Shown here: in pieces, positions 38,315-47,549 of the stretch | How positions within the stretch are numbered: the stretch's first letter is position 1 | Layout of the letters: every line of letters begins with the position of its first letter | NCBI RefSeq assembly: GCF_021044935.1 | Contig: NZ_JAJNMP010000002.1 | Span: 248,001 to 312,000 of the forward strand | Source of the DNA: Agromyces cavernae | GTDB lineage: Bacteria > Actinomycetota > Actinomycetes > Actinomycetales > Microbacteriaceae | Length of the DNA: 64,000 nt | Reading direction: 5' to 3' | Translations under genes and position numbers: made by a program | The notes under the pieces: model-generated | Told to the model about the DNA's origin: nothing | The model's database searches: none | The model's input: only the letters and a program-made list of their open reading frames with translations

Positions 38315-39070
38315 TCAGCTCGCCGGCTCACCCAGGAACTCGATCAGCAACGGGCCGAGCCGCTCGGGATCCTCGATGCTCGGCAGATGTCCGGCCCAGT
38401 CGAGTTCCCGGTGCACGGCACCTTCGATGCGCTCGCTCAGGAACACGGCAGTCCTTCGCATGCCTTCGAGGTCGTGCGCACCCGAGACGACCAAAGTCGG
38501 AGCGATCACCTCGCCCAGATGGAAGTCGCCGCGGTCCGCGGCGACGTCCGATGCGGCGAGCTGGATGTCGAACGCGCGACGCTGCATCCGCGCCACGGAT
38601 TCCCGGACCGAATCATCGGCCGCAGGCCCGACCCACGTGCGCACGTTCAGGTCCACCGCGCCCTCGACGTCGCCCGCCTCGAGCAGTGCATCCTCTTCGG
38701 CGCCGAACGCCTTCAGGTCGTCGGTGGGCTCGAGCAGCCGGGTCGCCGGGCACAGCAGGAGGAGGCGGGTCACGCGCGCCGGCCAGCGCGACGCGAACTC
38801 CTGCGCGACGCGCCCGCCGAACGACGATCCGACGAACGCGGCGCGTTCGATGCCGAGCCGATCGAGGAGATCCCGGATGTCGCGGGCCTCGTCGTACGCC
38901 GATGTCGGTGCCGACGTCTCGCCGAATCCGCGGAAGTCGGGCCGGACGACCCGGAACCCCGCGTCGACGAGAAGATCCCATTGGGGGTCCCACATCCTGC
39001 GGTCGCAGACGGAGGAGTGGAGCAGTATCACGCACGGCCCGTCGCCGGCGATGTCATGTGCGAGCGTCAT
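38315..39070 (-). CDS. alpha/beta-fold hydrolase
   Basis: 251 aa. The nucleophile elbow is GSSFGG (Ser near 103), the acid is in VVSGAHDLEGM near 200 and the His is in DWAGHLPSIEDPERL near 230; the oxyanion region reads LLHSSVCDRRMWDPQW. It resembles 3-oxoadipate enol-lactonase-like hydrolases, but the substrate is unknown. No signal peptide is visible. It converges on gatD with a 29-bp gap. Confidence 0.85.
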   Translation of the reverse strand: MTLAHDIAGDGPCVILLHSSVCDRRMWDPQWDLLVDAGFRVVRPDFRGFGETSAPTSAYDEARDIRDLLDRLGIERAAFVGSSFGGRVAQEFASRWPARVTRLLLLCPATRLLEPTDDLKAFGAEEDALLEAGDVEGAVDLNVRTWVGPAADDSVRESVARMQRRAFDIQLAASDVAADRGDFHLGEVIAPTLVVSGAHDLEGMRRTAVFLSERIEGAVHRELDWAGHLPSIEDPERLGPLLIEFLGEPAS

Positions 39071-39171
39071 CGTCAGCAGCGTAGGGGCGGCGGGCTGTGC
39101 GCCGCAAAACGGGCGCAGGCGTAGTCGTCGGGCTCGGCTCGACGAGCACCCCTCGGGATTCCCGGGAACGA

Positions 39172-39200
39172 CGAACGCCCCGGGAATCCCGGGGCGTTCG
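39172..39200 (-). terminator. terminator of the DUF7455 gene
   Basis: A perfect 13-bp stem CGAACGCCCCGGG/CCCGGGGCGTTCG with a 3-nt loop, 20 bp after the stop. Confidence 0.75.
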
Positions 39201-39220
39201 GTCGATGGGTGATGAGGTCG

Positions 39221-39457
39221 TCAGTCGCGACCGTCGGAGAGCAGTCGGCTCGACTCGTCGTGCCAGCTGTGCGCGATCTGCGAGAGCTTCTCCTGGTGCT
39301 TGCGACCGTGGTGGGCGCAGAACAGCAGTTCGCCGCTCGCGACGACCACACGGATGTAGGCCTGCGCTCCGCAGGCGTCGCACCGGTCGAGGGCAGTGAG
39401 CTCGTAAGGGGTCTCGAGTTCATCGACCGCACCGGGCGTCTCGGTGTACTGGGTCAT
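39221..39457 (-). CDS. DUF7455 small zinc-binding protein
   Basis: 78 aa. A zinc-ribbon-like core is visible: CDACGAQAYIRVVV then LLFCAHHGRKH (C, C, C and H). Conserved in actinobacteria, often near sigma factor and topoisomerase genes; function is unknown. ATG 39457 is chosen because a strong GGAGGAG lies just upstream; the TTG at 39478 would place that ribosome-binding site inside the coding region. It stands alone, closed by the hairpin at 39172-39200. Confidence 0.8.
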   Translation of the reverse strand: MTQYTETPGAVDELETPYELTALDRCDACGAQAYIRVVVASGELLFCAHHGRKHQEKLSQIAHSWHDESSRLLSDGRD

Positions 39458-39588
39458 GGGCTCCTCCTTCGTGCTCAACTCGACGTTCCGTTCATCAATG
39501 TAAACACGGACCTGAACCGAGACCTTCCTGCGGGCCGGGCATTTCGCTCAGCGCGTAGCGCCTGCGCGGCAGTGTCGGCCGCGCGAAC

Positions 39589-39605
39589 TAGGCTTGACCG
39601 ACGTG
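39589..39605 (+). promoter_or_regulatory. near-leaderless promoter of parE
   Basis: TAGGCT (39589-39594), eight bases, GTG at 39603. Confidence 0.45.
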
Positions 39606-41681
39606 AGCTCCGACTATTCCGCCCGCCATCTCTCCGTGCTCGAGGGCCTCGAGGCCGTGCGCAAGCGACCCGGCATGTACATCGGCTCGACCGACTCTCG
39701 CGGGCTCATGCACTGCCTCTGGGAGATCATCGACAATTCGGTCGACGAGGCACTCGCCGGCCACGGCAGCGAGATCGGCGTGATGCTCCACCCCGACGGC
39801 AGCGTCGAAGTGCGCGACCGGGCACGTGGCATCCCCGTCGACGTCGAGCCGAAGACCGGGCTCTCCGGCGTCGAGGTCGTGTTCACGAAACTGCACGCGG
39901 GCGGCAAGTTCGGCTCGGGCTCGTATGCGGCCTCCGGCGGGCTGCACGGTGTCGGGGCGTCCGTCGTCAACGCGCTCTCCGAGCGTCTCGACGTCGAAGT
40001 CGACCGCGACGGCAAGACGTGGGCGATGTCGTTCCACCGTGGCGAACCGGGGGTGTTCGCCGACGCCGGTGCGCCGTCGCCCGACGCGCCGTTCACGCCG
40101 TTCGAGGAGCGCAGCGAACTGCGCGCCATCGGGAAGGTGGCGAAGGGGGTCACCGGCACCCGCATCCGGTACTGGGCCGATCGCCAGATCTTCACCAAGG
40201 GCGCCGAGTTCCAGACCGACGAGCTGCTGGGCCGCGCGCGACAGACCGCGTTCCTCGTGCCCGGGCTCGCGATCGACGTCACCGACGAGCGCGGCCCGGT
40301 GCCGCATACGACGTCGTTCCAGTTCGACGGCGGCATCTCCGAGTTCGCAGAGCATCTCGCCACCGACGCGCCGATCACCGATATCTGGCGGCTCACCGGA
40401 ACGGGCACGTTCACCGAGACGGTGCCGGTGCTCACTGAGGGCGGCGCCATGGTGCCGACCGAGCTGTCGCGCGATTGCCAGGTCGACATCGCGTTGCGGT
40501 GGGGTACCGGCTACGACACGATCGTGCGCTCGTTCGTGAACATCATCGCCACCCCCAAGGGCGGCACGCACCAGGCGGGGTTCGACCAAGGGCTGCTGAA
40601 GTTCCTGCGCCAGCAGGTCGAGCAGAACTCACGCCGGTTGAAGGCCGGCAACGACAAGCTCGAGAAGGACGACGTGCTCGCAGGGCTCACGGCGGTGATC
40701 ACGGTGCGGCTTCCCGAGCCGCAATTCGAAGGCCAGACCAAAGAGGTGCTGGGCACCCCGGCCGTGCGCAACATCGTGTCGAACGTGCTCACCAAAGAAC
40801 TCGGCGCGCGGTTCAGTTCGACGAAGCGCGACGACAAGGCGCAGTCGTCGCTGCTGCTCGACAAGGTCGTCGCCGAGATGAAGTCCCGCATCTCCGCGCG
40901 TGCGCACAAAGAGACGCAACGACGAAAGAACGCGCTCGAGAGCTCATCGCTGCCCGCCAAGCTCGTCGACTGCCGGTCGAGCGACGTCGCCCATAGCGAG
41001 CTCTTCATCGTCGAGGGCGATTCCGCGCTCGGCACTGCGAAGCTCGCTCGTGACAGCGAGCACCAGGCACTGCTTCCGATTCGCGGCAAGATCCTCAACG
41101 TGCAGAAGGCGAGTGTTGCCGACATGCTCGGCAACGCCGAGTGCGCCTCCATCATCCAGGTCATCGGAGCGGGCTCGGGCCGCAGCTTCGACATCGCGCA
41201 GGCTCGCTACGGCAAGGTCATCCTCATGGCCGACGCCGATGTCGACGGTGCCCACATCCGCACCCTGCTGCTCACGCTCTTCTTCCGCTACATGCGTCCG
41301 ATGATCGAGGAGGGCAGGGTGTTCGCTGCGGTGCCGCCCCTGCACCGCGTGGTCGTGATGAACCCCGGATCCAAGCCGAACGAGACGATCTACACGTACT
41401 CCGAGGCCGAGCTCCACGGCGTGCTCACCGCGCTCGATCGACAGAAGAAGCGCTATCAGGACCCGATCCAGCGGTACAAGGGCCTCGGTGAGATGGACGC
41501 CGACCAGCTCGCGACGACGACGATGGATCGCCGCCAGCGCACGCTTCGTCGCGTCGGCATCGGCGATGCCGAAGGTGCCGGACGGGTGTTCGAGTTGCTG
41601 ATGGGCAACGAGGTGGCACCGCGCAAGGAGTTCATCATCGAAAGCTCCGACACCCTCGAACGCGACCGTATCGACGCCTGA
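39603..41681 (+). CDS. parE: DNA topoisomerase IV subunit B-type (second GyrB paralogue)
   Basis: 692 aa ATPase subunit. GHKL ATP site: EIIDNSVDEALAGHG near residue 43, VRDRARGIPVD, GGLHGVGASVVN. TOPRIM motifs: EGDSALGTAKLARD (Leu where EGDSAGG has Gly), PIRGKILNV, DADVDGAHI. The C-terminal KGLGEM is present. Its partner A subunit (43153-45630) is on the opposite strand, and the pair is distinct from gyrB-gyrA expected near dnaA. GTG 39603 is favoured: TAGGCT lies 8 nt before it, while the TTG at 39594 overlaps that -10. Confidence 0.88.
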   Translation: MSSDYSARHLSVLEGLEAVRKRPGMYIGSTDSRGLMHCLWEIIDNSVDEALAGHGSEIGVMLHPDGSVEVRDRARGIPVDVEPKTGLSGVEVVFTKLHAGGKFGSGSYAASGGLHGVGASVVNALSERLDVEVDRDGKTWAMSFHRGEPGVFADAGAPSPDAPFTPFEERSELRAIGKVAKGVTGTRIRYWADRQIFTKGAEFQTDELLGRARQTAFLVPGLAIDVTDERGPVPHTTSFQFDGGISEFAEHLATDAPITDIWRLTGTGTFTETVPVLTEGGAMVPTELSRDCQVDIALRWGTGYDTIVRSFVNIIATPKGGTHQAGFDQGLLKFLRQQVEQNSRRLKAGNDKLEKDDVLAGLTAVITVRLPEPQFEGQTKEVLGTPAVRNIVSNVLTKELGARFSSTKRDDKAQSSLLLDKVVAEMKSRISARAHKETQRRKNALESSSLPAKLVDCRSSDVAHSELFIVEGDSALGTAKLARDSEHQALLPIRGKILNVQKASVADMLGNAECASIIQVIGAGSGRSFDIAQARYGKVILMADADVDGAHIRTLLLTLFFRYMRPMIEEGRVFAAVPPLHRVVVMNPGSKPNETIYTYSEAELHGVLTALDRQKKRYQDPIQRYKGLGEMDADQLATTTMDRRQRTLRRVGIGDAEGAGRVFELLMGNEVAPRKEFIIESSDTLERDRIDA

Positions 41682-41684
41682 CCG

Positions 41685-43016
41685 TCAGCCGGCCGACGGT
41701 CGGATGTTCTGGTTGAGGTGGAACACGTTGCCCGGATCGTAGACCGCCTTGACGGCGGCCAGCCGCGCGAGCTTGGCGTCGGAATAGGCGCGGCGAACCC
41801 CGGCGACGCCTTCATCGGCGAGGGTGTTCACGTAGACGCCGCTCGCGTATCGTTCCAGGCCGGCCGCGTAGCGTCGTGCGGCCGACACGCGCCGATCGTC
41901 CTCCGCGGCATCCTGCCAGCGCGACGCGGCGACGAACTCGAACGCGGTGTCGCGGCCCGAGAACGCCGTCTCCTCATCGGCGACGTCCGCGATCGCGCCG
42001 CCGTACGCCTGCAGGCTCACGTTCGGCAGGTCTTCGGCGTCGCGCGCGAGCAGCGCGTCGATGGCGCCATCGGCCAGCTCGCTGAAGTAGTGCCCCTTCC
42101 AGTATCTCCGCCACGCGTGTGCCTCGATGTCGTCCTCGCGGCGCTGCAGGCCCAGGTACGACCAACTCTCGATGACGCGCGCCTGGGGTTCGGCGATCTC
42201 GGCCAGGCCATCGCCAAGTGCCGCGATCCGAGCGTTGCCGTCGCTCGGATCGCCGACCCAGACGAGGCCGAGTGCCACGGTCGCATCCGCGATGGTCGCC
42301 GTGTAGGTCGCCTCGCGCGGTGCGGTGCCGTTCAGATCCCGCCACCGGCGCATCGCATCGTGAGCGGCGGCGACCGGATAGTGGAACTCGGCGGAGATCG
42401 CGAGGCCTGGCTCGGGGTGGAGGGCGAACTCGAACTCGGTCACGACGCCGAAGTTCCCGCCGCCGCCGCGGAGCGCCCAGAACAGGTCGGTGTGCGAGTC
42501 GGCGCTCGCGCGCAGGGTGTCGCCGGCCGCCGTCACGACTTCGAACGAGATGACGTTGTCGCATGCGAGACCGCGCCTGCGGGCGAGCCAGCCCATGCCG
42601 CCGCCGAGGGTCAGACCTCCGACGCCAGTGTGCGACACGTTGCCTGCGGTCGTCGCGAGGCCATGGGCCTGGGCCGCGTCGTCGAGCGCGCCGAGCAGAG
42701 CCCCGCCCTGCACTCGTGCGCGACGTGTGTGCGGGTCGACTGACACCTCGCCCATCGGACGGAGATCGATCATGAGCCCGCCGTCGGGCACGGCGTGCCC
42801 GACGATGCCGTGGCCCCCGCATCGGATGCCGACCTCGAGGCCGTGATCGGTCGCGAAGCCCACGGCCGCGACGACATCGGCGGTTCCGGAGCATCGCACG
42901 ATGTACCGAGGTCGTCGGTCGATCATCGCGTTCCAGACCGACCGTGCCGAATCGTAATCGTCATCGCCCGGTTCCAGCACTCGCCCGAGGACCGCCTCCT
43001 GCAGACCCGTCGTCAT
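41685..43016 (-). CDS. FAD-binding (BBE-domain) oxidoreductase
   Basis: 443 aa PCMH-type flavoprotein of the berberine-bridge/6-hydroxynicotine-oxidase-like group. FAD-binding features: RCGGHGIVGHAVPDGG (a His there can bind FAD covalently), GNVSHTGVGGLTLGGGMGWLARRRGLACD, and the C-terminal BBE motif YDPGNVFHLNQNI. No Tat or Sec signal. The substrate is unknown; this family oxidises sugars, alkaloids or polyphenols. It is inserted between parE and parC, with 3 bp to the parE stop. ATG 43016 has GGAGGGAG upstream. Confidence 0.88.
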   Translation of the reverse strand: MTTGLQEAVLGRVLEPGDDDYDSARSVWNAMIDRRPRYIVRCSGTADVVAAVGFATDHGLEVGIRCGGHGIVGHAVPDGGLMIDLRPMGEVSVDPHTRRARVQGGALLGALDDAAQAHGLATTAGNVSHTGVGGLTLGGGMGWLARRRGLACDNVISFEVVTAAGDTLRASADSHTDLFWALRGGGGNFGVVTEFEFALHPEPGLAISAEFHYPVAAAHDAMRRWRDLNGTAPREATYTATIADATVALGLVWVGDPSDGNARIAALGDGLAEIAEPQARVIESWSYLGLQRREDDIEAHAWRRYWKGHYFSELADGAIDALLARDAEDLPNVSLQAYGGAIADVADEETAFSGRDTAFEFVAASRWQDAAEDDRRVSAARRYAAGLERYASGVYVNTLADEGVAGVRRAYSDAKLARLAAVKAVYDPGNVFHLNQNIRPSAG

Positions 43017-43152
43017 CGACCGCTCTCCCTCCGTCGCGCCGGCTCGGAGGGGTGCGTGTGGACCCATCGTCCGGCCACCGCCGAATATGCCGGTCGATCG
43101 CGTCGGCGTCAAGGAGAGAACGCTCGGCAGCGAGCGGGCCGCGCCCGTTCGG

Positions 43153-45630
43153 TCAGCAGATCTGCGCGCCGACCGCAGTGATCACCGCGTCGAGCGCCTG
43201 ACCCGACGCGTCGCGCTTCGCACCGACGTCGGGCAGCTGCCGAGCCGAGCCGTCGCTGCCGACCGCGAGTGCGGGGGAGCGTCCGACCCACGCCAGGTGC
43301 AGCGCGTCTTCGCCCTTCAGGAATCGCTGGGCGCGCACACCGCCAGTAGCGCGGCCCTTCGCCGGGAACTCCGCGAACTCGCTGACCTTCGCGCTGCCGG
43401 GGTCGGTGCCGAGCAGGGTGTCGCTGCTCGCAGCGATCGTGACGACGACGGCGTCGCCCGCATCGTCGCGCGCCACGCTCGTGAAGTGGATGACGTGCGC
43501 ACCGCTGCCGAGATTGAGACCGGCCATGCCACCGGCCGGACAGCCCTGCGGACGCACCGCTGCGGCGGGGAATCGCAGCAACTGCGCATCGGATGCCACG
43601 AACACGAGCTCGTCGCTCTCGTCGCCCTGAACGGCGCCGACGACCTCATCGCCGGCCTTCAAGCCGATGACCTCGAATTCGGGCTTGTTCGGGTACGCAC
43701 CGGTGGAGACGCGCTTGACGACGCCGTGCTTGGTGCCGAGCACGATGGACCGGTGACTCGTGAGCGAGACGAGCGCGAGCACCTTCTCGTCGCGGTTGGG
43801 AAGCGCGAGGTAGTCGCCGACGCGCACGCCGGCGCCGAGCTGCACCGAGGTGGGCGGAAGCATCGGCAGGTCGACGGGAGTGAACCTGATGAGTCGCCCG
43901 AGGCTCGTCACCGCTCCGATCTCTGCCCGGCTCGTCGTGTCGAGCGCCGACCGGATGGCGTCGTGCTTGCTGCGGCGTGCGGGCGGCGTGATGCTCGGTG
44001 CGCCTTCGGGCCCGTCGGGAAGGTCGACCCGCGCGATGCGGCCGGTCACCGAGAGGAACACGCGGCACGGGACATCCGCCACTTCGAGCGCTGCGGCTGC
44101 CGCCCGTTTGGCCGCGGCACCGGCGACCGAAGGACGAGCATCGGTCAAGAGGGTGCGGCGCGGCGTGCCGTATCGCTCGGCGACCTCGGCGAGCTCGTCG
44201 GAGACGAGCGCTTCGATGCGATGACGACTGGCCAGCAGCGCCTCGAGCTCATCGATCTCGGCGCGCAGCCTGTCGCGTTCGGCCTCGAGCTCGAGGCGCG
44301 AGAACTTCGTGAGCCGGCGCAGCTGCAGCTCGAGGATGTACTCCGCCTGCACCTGACTGAGGTCGAACACCTCCATGAGCCGCGAGCGTGCCGCCGCGGT
44401 GTCGTCGCTCGACCGGATGAGCTGGATGACCTCATCGATGTCGAGGATGGCGATGAGCAGGCCCTCGACGAGGTGCAGGCGCTCTTTGCGCCGGGCCAGC
44501 CGGTATTGCGACCGGCGTGTGACGACGGCGATGCGGTGGGCGACATAGACCTGCAGCAGTTCACGCAGCCCCAGGGTCTGCGGACCGCCGTCGACGAGTG
44601 CGACGTTGTTGATGTTGAAGGAGTCCTCGAGCGGGGTCAGCCGGTAGAGCTGCTCGAGCACGGCGTCGGGGCTGAAGCCGGTCTTGATGCCGATGACGAG
44701 ACGGAGCCCGTTGGTTCGGTCGGTCAGGTCGGTGACGTCGGAGATGCCGCTGATCTTCTTGGCGTTCACCCCGTCTTTGATCTTCTCGATGACCTTCTCG
44801 GGGCCGACGAGGTAGGGCAGCTCGGTGACGACGAGCCCCGTCTTGCGGGCCGTGATGCTCTCGACGCGCACCTTGGCGCGCGTCTTGAACGACCCGCGGC
44901 CGGTGGCGTAGGCGTCCTTGATGCCGGCGAGCCCGACGATCGTGCCACCGGTGGGCAGGTCTGGCCCGGGCACGAACTCCATGAGCTCGTCGAGCGTCGC
45001 GTTCGGGTGGGCGATGAGGTGCCGTGCGGCGCCGACGACCTCGATGAGGTTGTGCGGCGCCATGTTCGTCGCCATGCCGACCGCGATGCCGCTCGCGCCG
45101 TTCACGAGCAGGTTCGGGTAGGCGGCGGGAAGCACCTCGGGCTGGGTCAGCTGGTTGTCGTAATTCGGCACGAAGTCGACGACGTCTTCGTCGAGGCCTT
45201 CGGTCATCGCCAATGCCGACGAGGCCAGTCGCGCCTCGGTGTACCGCGGGGCGGCCGGCCCGTCGTCGAGCGAGCCGAAATTGCCGTGCCCGTCGATGAG
45301 CGGCACCCGCAGGGTGAACGCCTGTGCCATGCGCACGAGCGCGTCGTAGATCGCCGTGTCGCCGTGCGGGTGCAGCTTGCCCATGACCTCGCCGACGACG
45401 CGCGCCGACTTCACGTGCCCGCGGTCGGGCCGCAGGCCCATCTCGGTCATCTGGTACAGGATGCGCCGCTGCACGGGCTTGAGGCCGTCGCGAGCATCGG
45501 GCAGCGCCCGCGAGTAGATGACCGAGTAGGCGTACTCGAGGAACGAGCCCTGCATCTCGGTGGCGACGTCGACGTCTTCGATGCGTTCGACGATCGGTTC
45601 GTCGGCGGGCGGGTTCTTGGCTCGGGTCAT
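43153..45630 (-). CDS. parC: DNA topoisomerase IV subunit A-type (GyrA paralogue)
   Basis: 825 aa. The N-terminal breakage-reunion domain has the catalytic Tyr in [13 protein letters not shown] (about residue 124), with [17 protein letters not shown] and DGHGNFGS upstream. A coiled-coil tower and a C-terminal beta-pinwheel follow; no clear GyrA-box (QRRGGKG) is seen, which favours decatenase over gyrase. The C-terminus ends [10 protein letters not shown]. Likely partner of the ParE-type subunit at 39603-41681. The start is 76 bp from the divergent phosphodiesterase gene. Confidence 0.88.
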   Translation of the reverse strand: MTRAKNPPADEPIVERIEDVDVATEMQGSFLEYAYSVIYSRALPDARDGLKPVQRRILYQMTEMGLRPDRGHVKSARVVGEVMGKLHPHGDTAIYDALVRMAQAFTLRVPLIDGHGNFGSLDDGPAAPRYTEARLASSALAMTEGLDEDVVDFVPNYDNQLTQPEVLPAAYPNLLVNGASGIAVGMATNMAPHNLIEVVGAARHLIAHPNATLDELMEFVPGPDLPTGGTIVGLAGIKDAYATGRGSFKTRAKVRVESITARKTGLVVTELPYLVGPEKVIEKIKDGVNAKKISGISDVTDLTDRTNGLRLVIGIKTGFSPDAVLEQLYRLTPLEDSFNINNVALVDGGPQTLGLRELLQVYVAHRIAVVTRRSQYRLARRKERLHLVEGLLIAILDIDEVIQLIRSSDDTAAARSRLMEVFDLSQVQAEYILELQLRRLTKFSRLELEAERDRLRAEIDELEALLASRHRIEALVSDELAEVAERYGTPRRTLLTDARPSVAGAAAKRAAAAALEVADVPCRVFLSVTGRIARVDLPDGPEGAPSITPPARRSKHDAIRSALDTTSRAEIGAVTSLGRLIRFTPVDLPMLPPTSVQLGAGVRVGDYLALPNRDEKVLALVSLTSHRSIVLGTKHGVVKRVSTGAYPNKPEFEVIGLKAGDEVVGAVQGDESDELVFVASDAQLLRFPAAAVRPQGCPAGGMAGLNLGSGAHVIHFTSVARDDAGDAVVVTIAASSDTLLGTDPGSAKVSEFAEFPAKGRATGGVRAQRFLKGEDALHLAWVGRSPALAVGSDGSARQLPDVGAKRDASGQALDAVITAVGAQIC

Positions 45631-45706
45631 CCGTGTTCTCTGCTGCGGGGCGTGCGGCGCACGCGGTGGAACGGGGGCGCGCCCGGCCTATGCCAGACTG
45701 GGCGCG

Positions 45707-46855
45707 ATGTCTGCCATGCTACCGGTGCCCGCCGACAGCGCCGGGCGGCTTGCCGCGGTGCTCGACAGTTCGCTGGCAAGCATCGCCGACGAGTCGAACC
45801 CGCTCTCGCTGCCGCAGGCGCGCAGCTCCGTGGTCGTGCTCGCCGACGGCCTCGGTGCGGCCAACATCCAGCAGCGCGCGGGGCACGCTCGCTACCTCGC
45901 GACGCGGCTCGCCAAGCGCGACGTCATCCGCACCGTATTCCCGTCGACGACGGCGGCCGCACTCGCGAGCCTCACCACGGGTCGCATGCCGGGGGAGCAC
46001 GGGCTCGTGGGCTATCGCGTGCTCGACGCCGCCGGCGACCGCCTCGTGAACCAGCTGAACGGCTGGGACGACCGCATGAGACCCGAATCGTGGCAGCGGC
46101 TGCCGACGCTCTTCGAACGGGCGGGCGAGCGCGGCATCGCCACGTTCGCCGTCGGAGCTCCGCGCTATGCCGACTCGGGATTCACGCGCGCGGTGCTGCG
46201 CGGCGCCGAGTACCGCTCAGGCGCCACCATCGCCGACCGCTTCGCGGAGGCGCTCAGGGTGCTGCAGTCGGAAGGTCCCGCGCTCGTCTACCTCTACGTG
46301 CCCGAACTCGACCAGGCGGCTCACGCGCACGGCTGGCAGTCCGATCGATGGCTCGGCTTCCTCGAACAGCTCGACGCCGAGATCGCAGCATTCGATGAGC
46401 GGATGCCTCGTGGCACGGGCCTGCTCGTGACCGCCGACCACGGGGTCATCGACGTGCCGGCGCACCGACACCGATTCATCGACGCTCAACCCGGGCTCGT
46501 CGACGGCGTGCGCCACGTCGGCGGCGAGCCGCGATGCCTGTCCCTCTATCTCGAGCCCGGTCTCGACTCGGCCGAACGGGCCGACCTCGTCGACCGGTGG
46601 CGTACCGCCGAGGGTGAGCGCGCGTGGGTGCTCACCCGCGACGAGGCGATCGCGGCCGGACTCTACGGCCCGGTCGACGTCGAGGTGCGTTCCCGCATCG
46701 GCGACGTGATCGTGGCGGCACGGGCGGGCGTCGCCTACTACGACCGTCGCGAGCCGAATCGGCAGGCCGAGTCGATGATCGGACAGCACGGATCACTGAG
46801 CGACGACGAGACCCGCGTGCCGCTCATCCGTGCGGGGGCGTACGCGCGAACGTGA
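45707..46855 (+). CDS. alkaline phosphatase-superfamily phosphodiesterase/nucleotide pyrophosphatase
   Basis: 382 aa. Type I phosphodiesterase (PF01663) pattern: VVVLADGLGAAN (metal Asp), FPSTTAAALASLTTGRMPGEHGLVGY (Thr nucleophile region), YVPELDQAAHAHG (Asp/His ligands), LLVTADHGVIDVP and a final HGSLSDDETRVPLI. No signal peptide is visible, so it may be cytosolic; the substrate is unknown. ATG 45707 is used; another ATG at 45716 would also work. It is divergent from parC. Confidence 0.85.
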   Translation: MSAMLPVPADSAGRLAAVLDSSLASIADESNPLSLPQARSSVVVLADGLGAANIQQRAGHARYLATRLAKRDVIRTVFPSTTAAALASLTTGRMPGEHGLVGYRVLDAAGDRLVNQLNGWDDRMRPESWQRLPTLFERAGERGIATFAVGAPRYADSGFTRAVLRGAEYRSGATIADRFAEALRVLQSEGPALVYLYVPELDQAAHAHGWQSDRWLGFLEQLDAEIAAFDERMPRGTGLLVTADHGVIDVPAHRHRFIDAQPGLVDGVRHVGGEPRCLSLYLEPGLDSAERADLVDRWRTAEGERAWVLTRDEAIAAGLYGPVDVEVRSRIGDVIVAARAGVAYYDRREPNRQAESMIGQHGSLSDDETRVPLIRAGAYART

Positions 46856-46894
46856 ATCGCCGGGCGCGACATCCGGTGGACGGTTCGATCCGAC

Positions 46895-46926
46895 AGCGCC
46901 GTCGATCAGGAGCGCCGTCGATCAGG
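46895..46926. repeat. 16-bp tandem duplication at the DUF3043 stop codon
   Basis: AGCGCCGTCGATCAGG occurs twice in perfect tandem (46895-46910 and 46911-46926). The second copy contains the DUF3043 stop codon. Confidence 0.75.
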
Positions 46927-47509
46927 AGGGGTACTGCCCGCGCTTCACCTGGGGCTTCGGCAGGCGCAGCGGGCGCAGCTGCAGTGCACGCATCGCGGCG
47001 TACCAGCGCACCCGCTCGACCTTGTCGGCTCCGAACTTCGCCGCGAGCTTCTTCTTGAGGAGGAAGCCGAGGATGACGACGTCGACGACGGCGATCGCGA
47101 AGAACGCCCAGAGCGCGAGGATGCCCGCGTACTGCACCTCGGGCGACGGGATGAAGGTGAGGACGATGACCGCGAACATGACGGGGATCAGGACCTCGCC
47201 GACGCTGAAGCGGGCGTCGACGTAGTCGCGCACGTACTTCTTCTGCGGACCGCGGTCGCGCATGGGAAGGTAGCGCTCGTCGCCCATGGCCATGCCGACG
47301 CGGGCCTTCTCGCGGGACTCGGCGGCCTTGGCACGAGCCTGCTTCGCCGCCTCCTTGCGGTCGTTCGGCACGAGCGGACGCTTGCGAGCGGCCTCCTGCG
47401 CTGCGCGGCTGGGGGTGGGAGCACCCTTGGTGCCGTTCTTCAGGCGGGCCTGGGTCTCTTCGAGCGACTCGGCGCTCGGTTGTTCTGTGCTGTCGGGTTG
47501 CTTCGCCAC
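46922..47509 (-). CDS. DUF3043 membrane protein
   Basis: 195 aa actinobacterial DUF3043. A charged disordered N-terminus (about 1-75, rich in Lys, Arg, Glu and Ala), [22 protein letters not shown] as the family signature, then two membrane helices (about 101-121 and 127-148), and a basic C-terminal tail. Function is unknown. The GTG at 47509 is chosen because GAGGAA precedes it by 5 nt; longer starts would overlap the promoter of the divergent M20 gene. Confidence 0.85.
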   Translation of the reverse strand: MAKQPDSTEQPSAESLEETQARLKNGTKGAPTPSRAAQEAARKRPLVPNDRKEAAKQARAKAAESREKARVGMAMGDERYLPMRDRGPQKKYVRDYVDARFSVGEVLIPVMFAVIVLTFIPSPEVQYAGILALWAFFAIAVVDVVILGFLLKKKLAAKFGADKVERVRWYAAMRALQLRPLRLPKPQVKRGQYPS

Positions 47510-47533
47510 GGGATTCCTCGAATCGGTTCCCTT

Positions 47534-47549
47534 TAAGATTACCGGCATG
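47534..47549. promoter_or_regulatory. overlapping divergent -10 elements, DUF3043 and M20 peptidase
   Basis: TAAGATTA holds TAAGAT on the plus strand (47534-47539; 7 nt before the ATG at 47547) and TAATCT on the minus strand (47541-47536; for DUF3043, leader about 20-25 nt with a ribosome-binding site). Confidence 0.5.

Noticed and set aside
38315..39070. Hydrolase as a third partner of murT-gatD
   Set aside because: It is on the opposite strand, has general alpha/beta hydrolase motifs, and nothing links it to cell-wall chemistry.
43087..46398. Very long open frame antisense to parC
   Set aside because: It is the mirror of parC codon bias; composition (Arg/Asp/Val-rich, no domain) is that of a high-GC shadow frame, and parC is clearly real.
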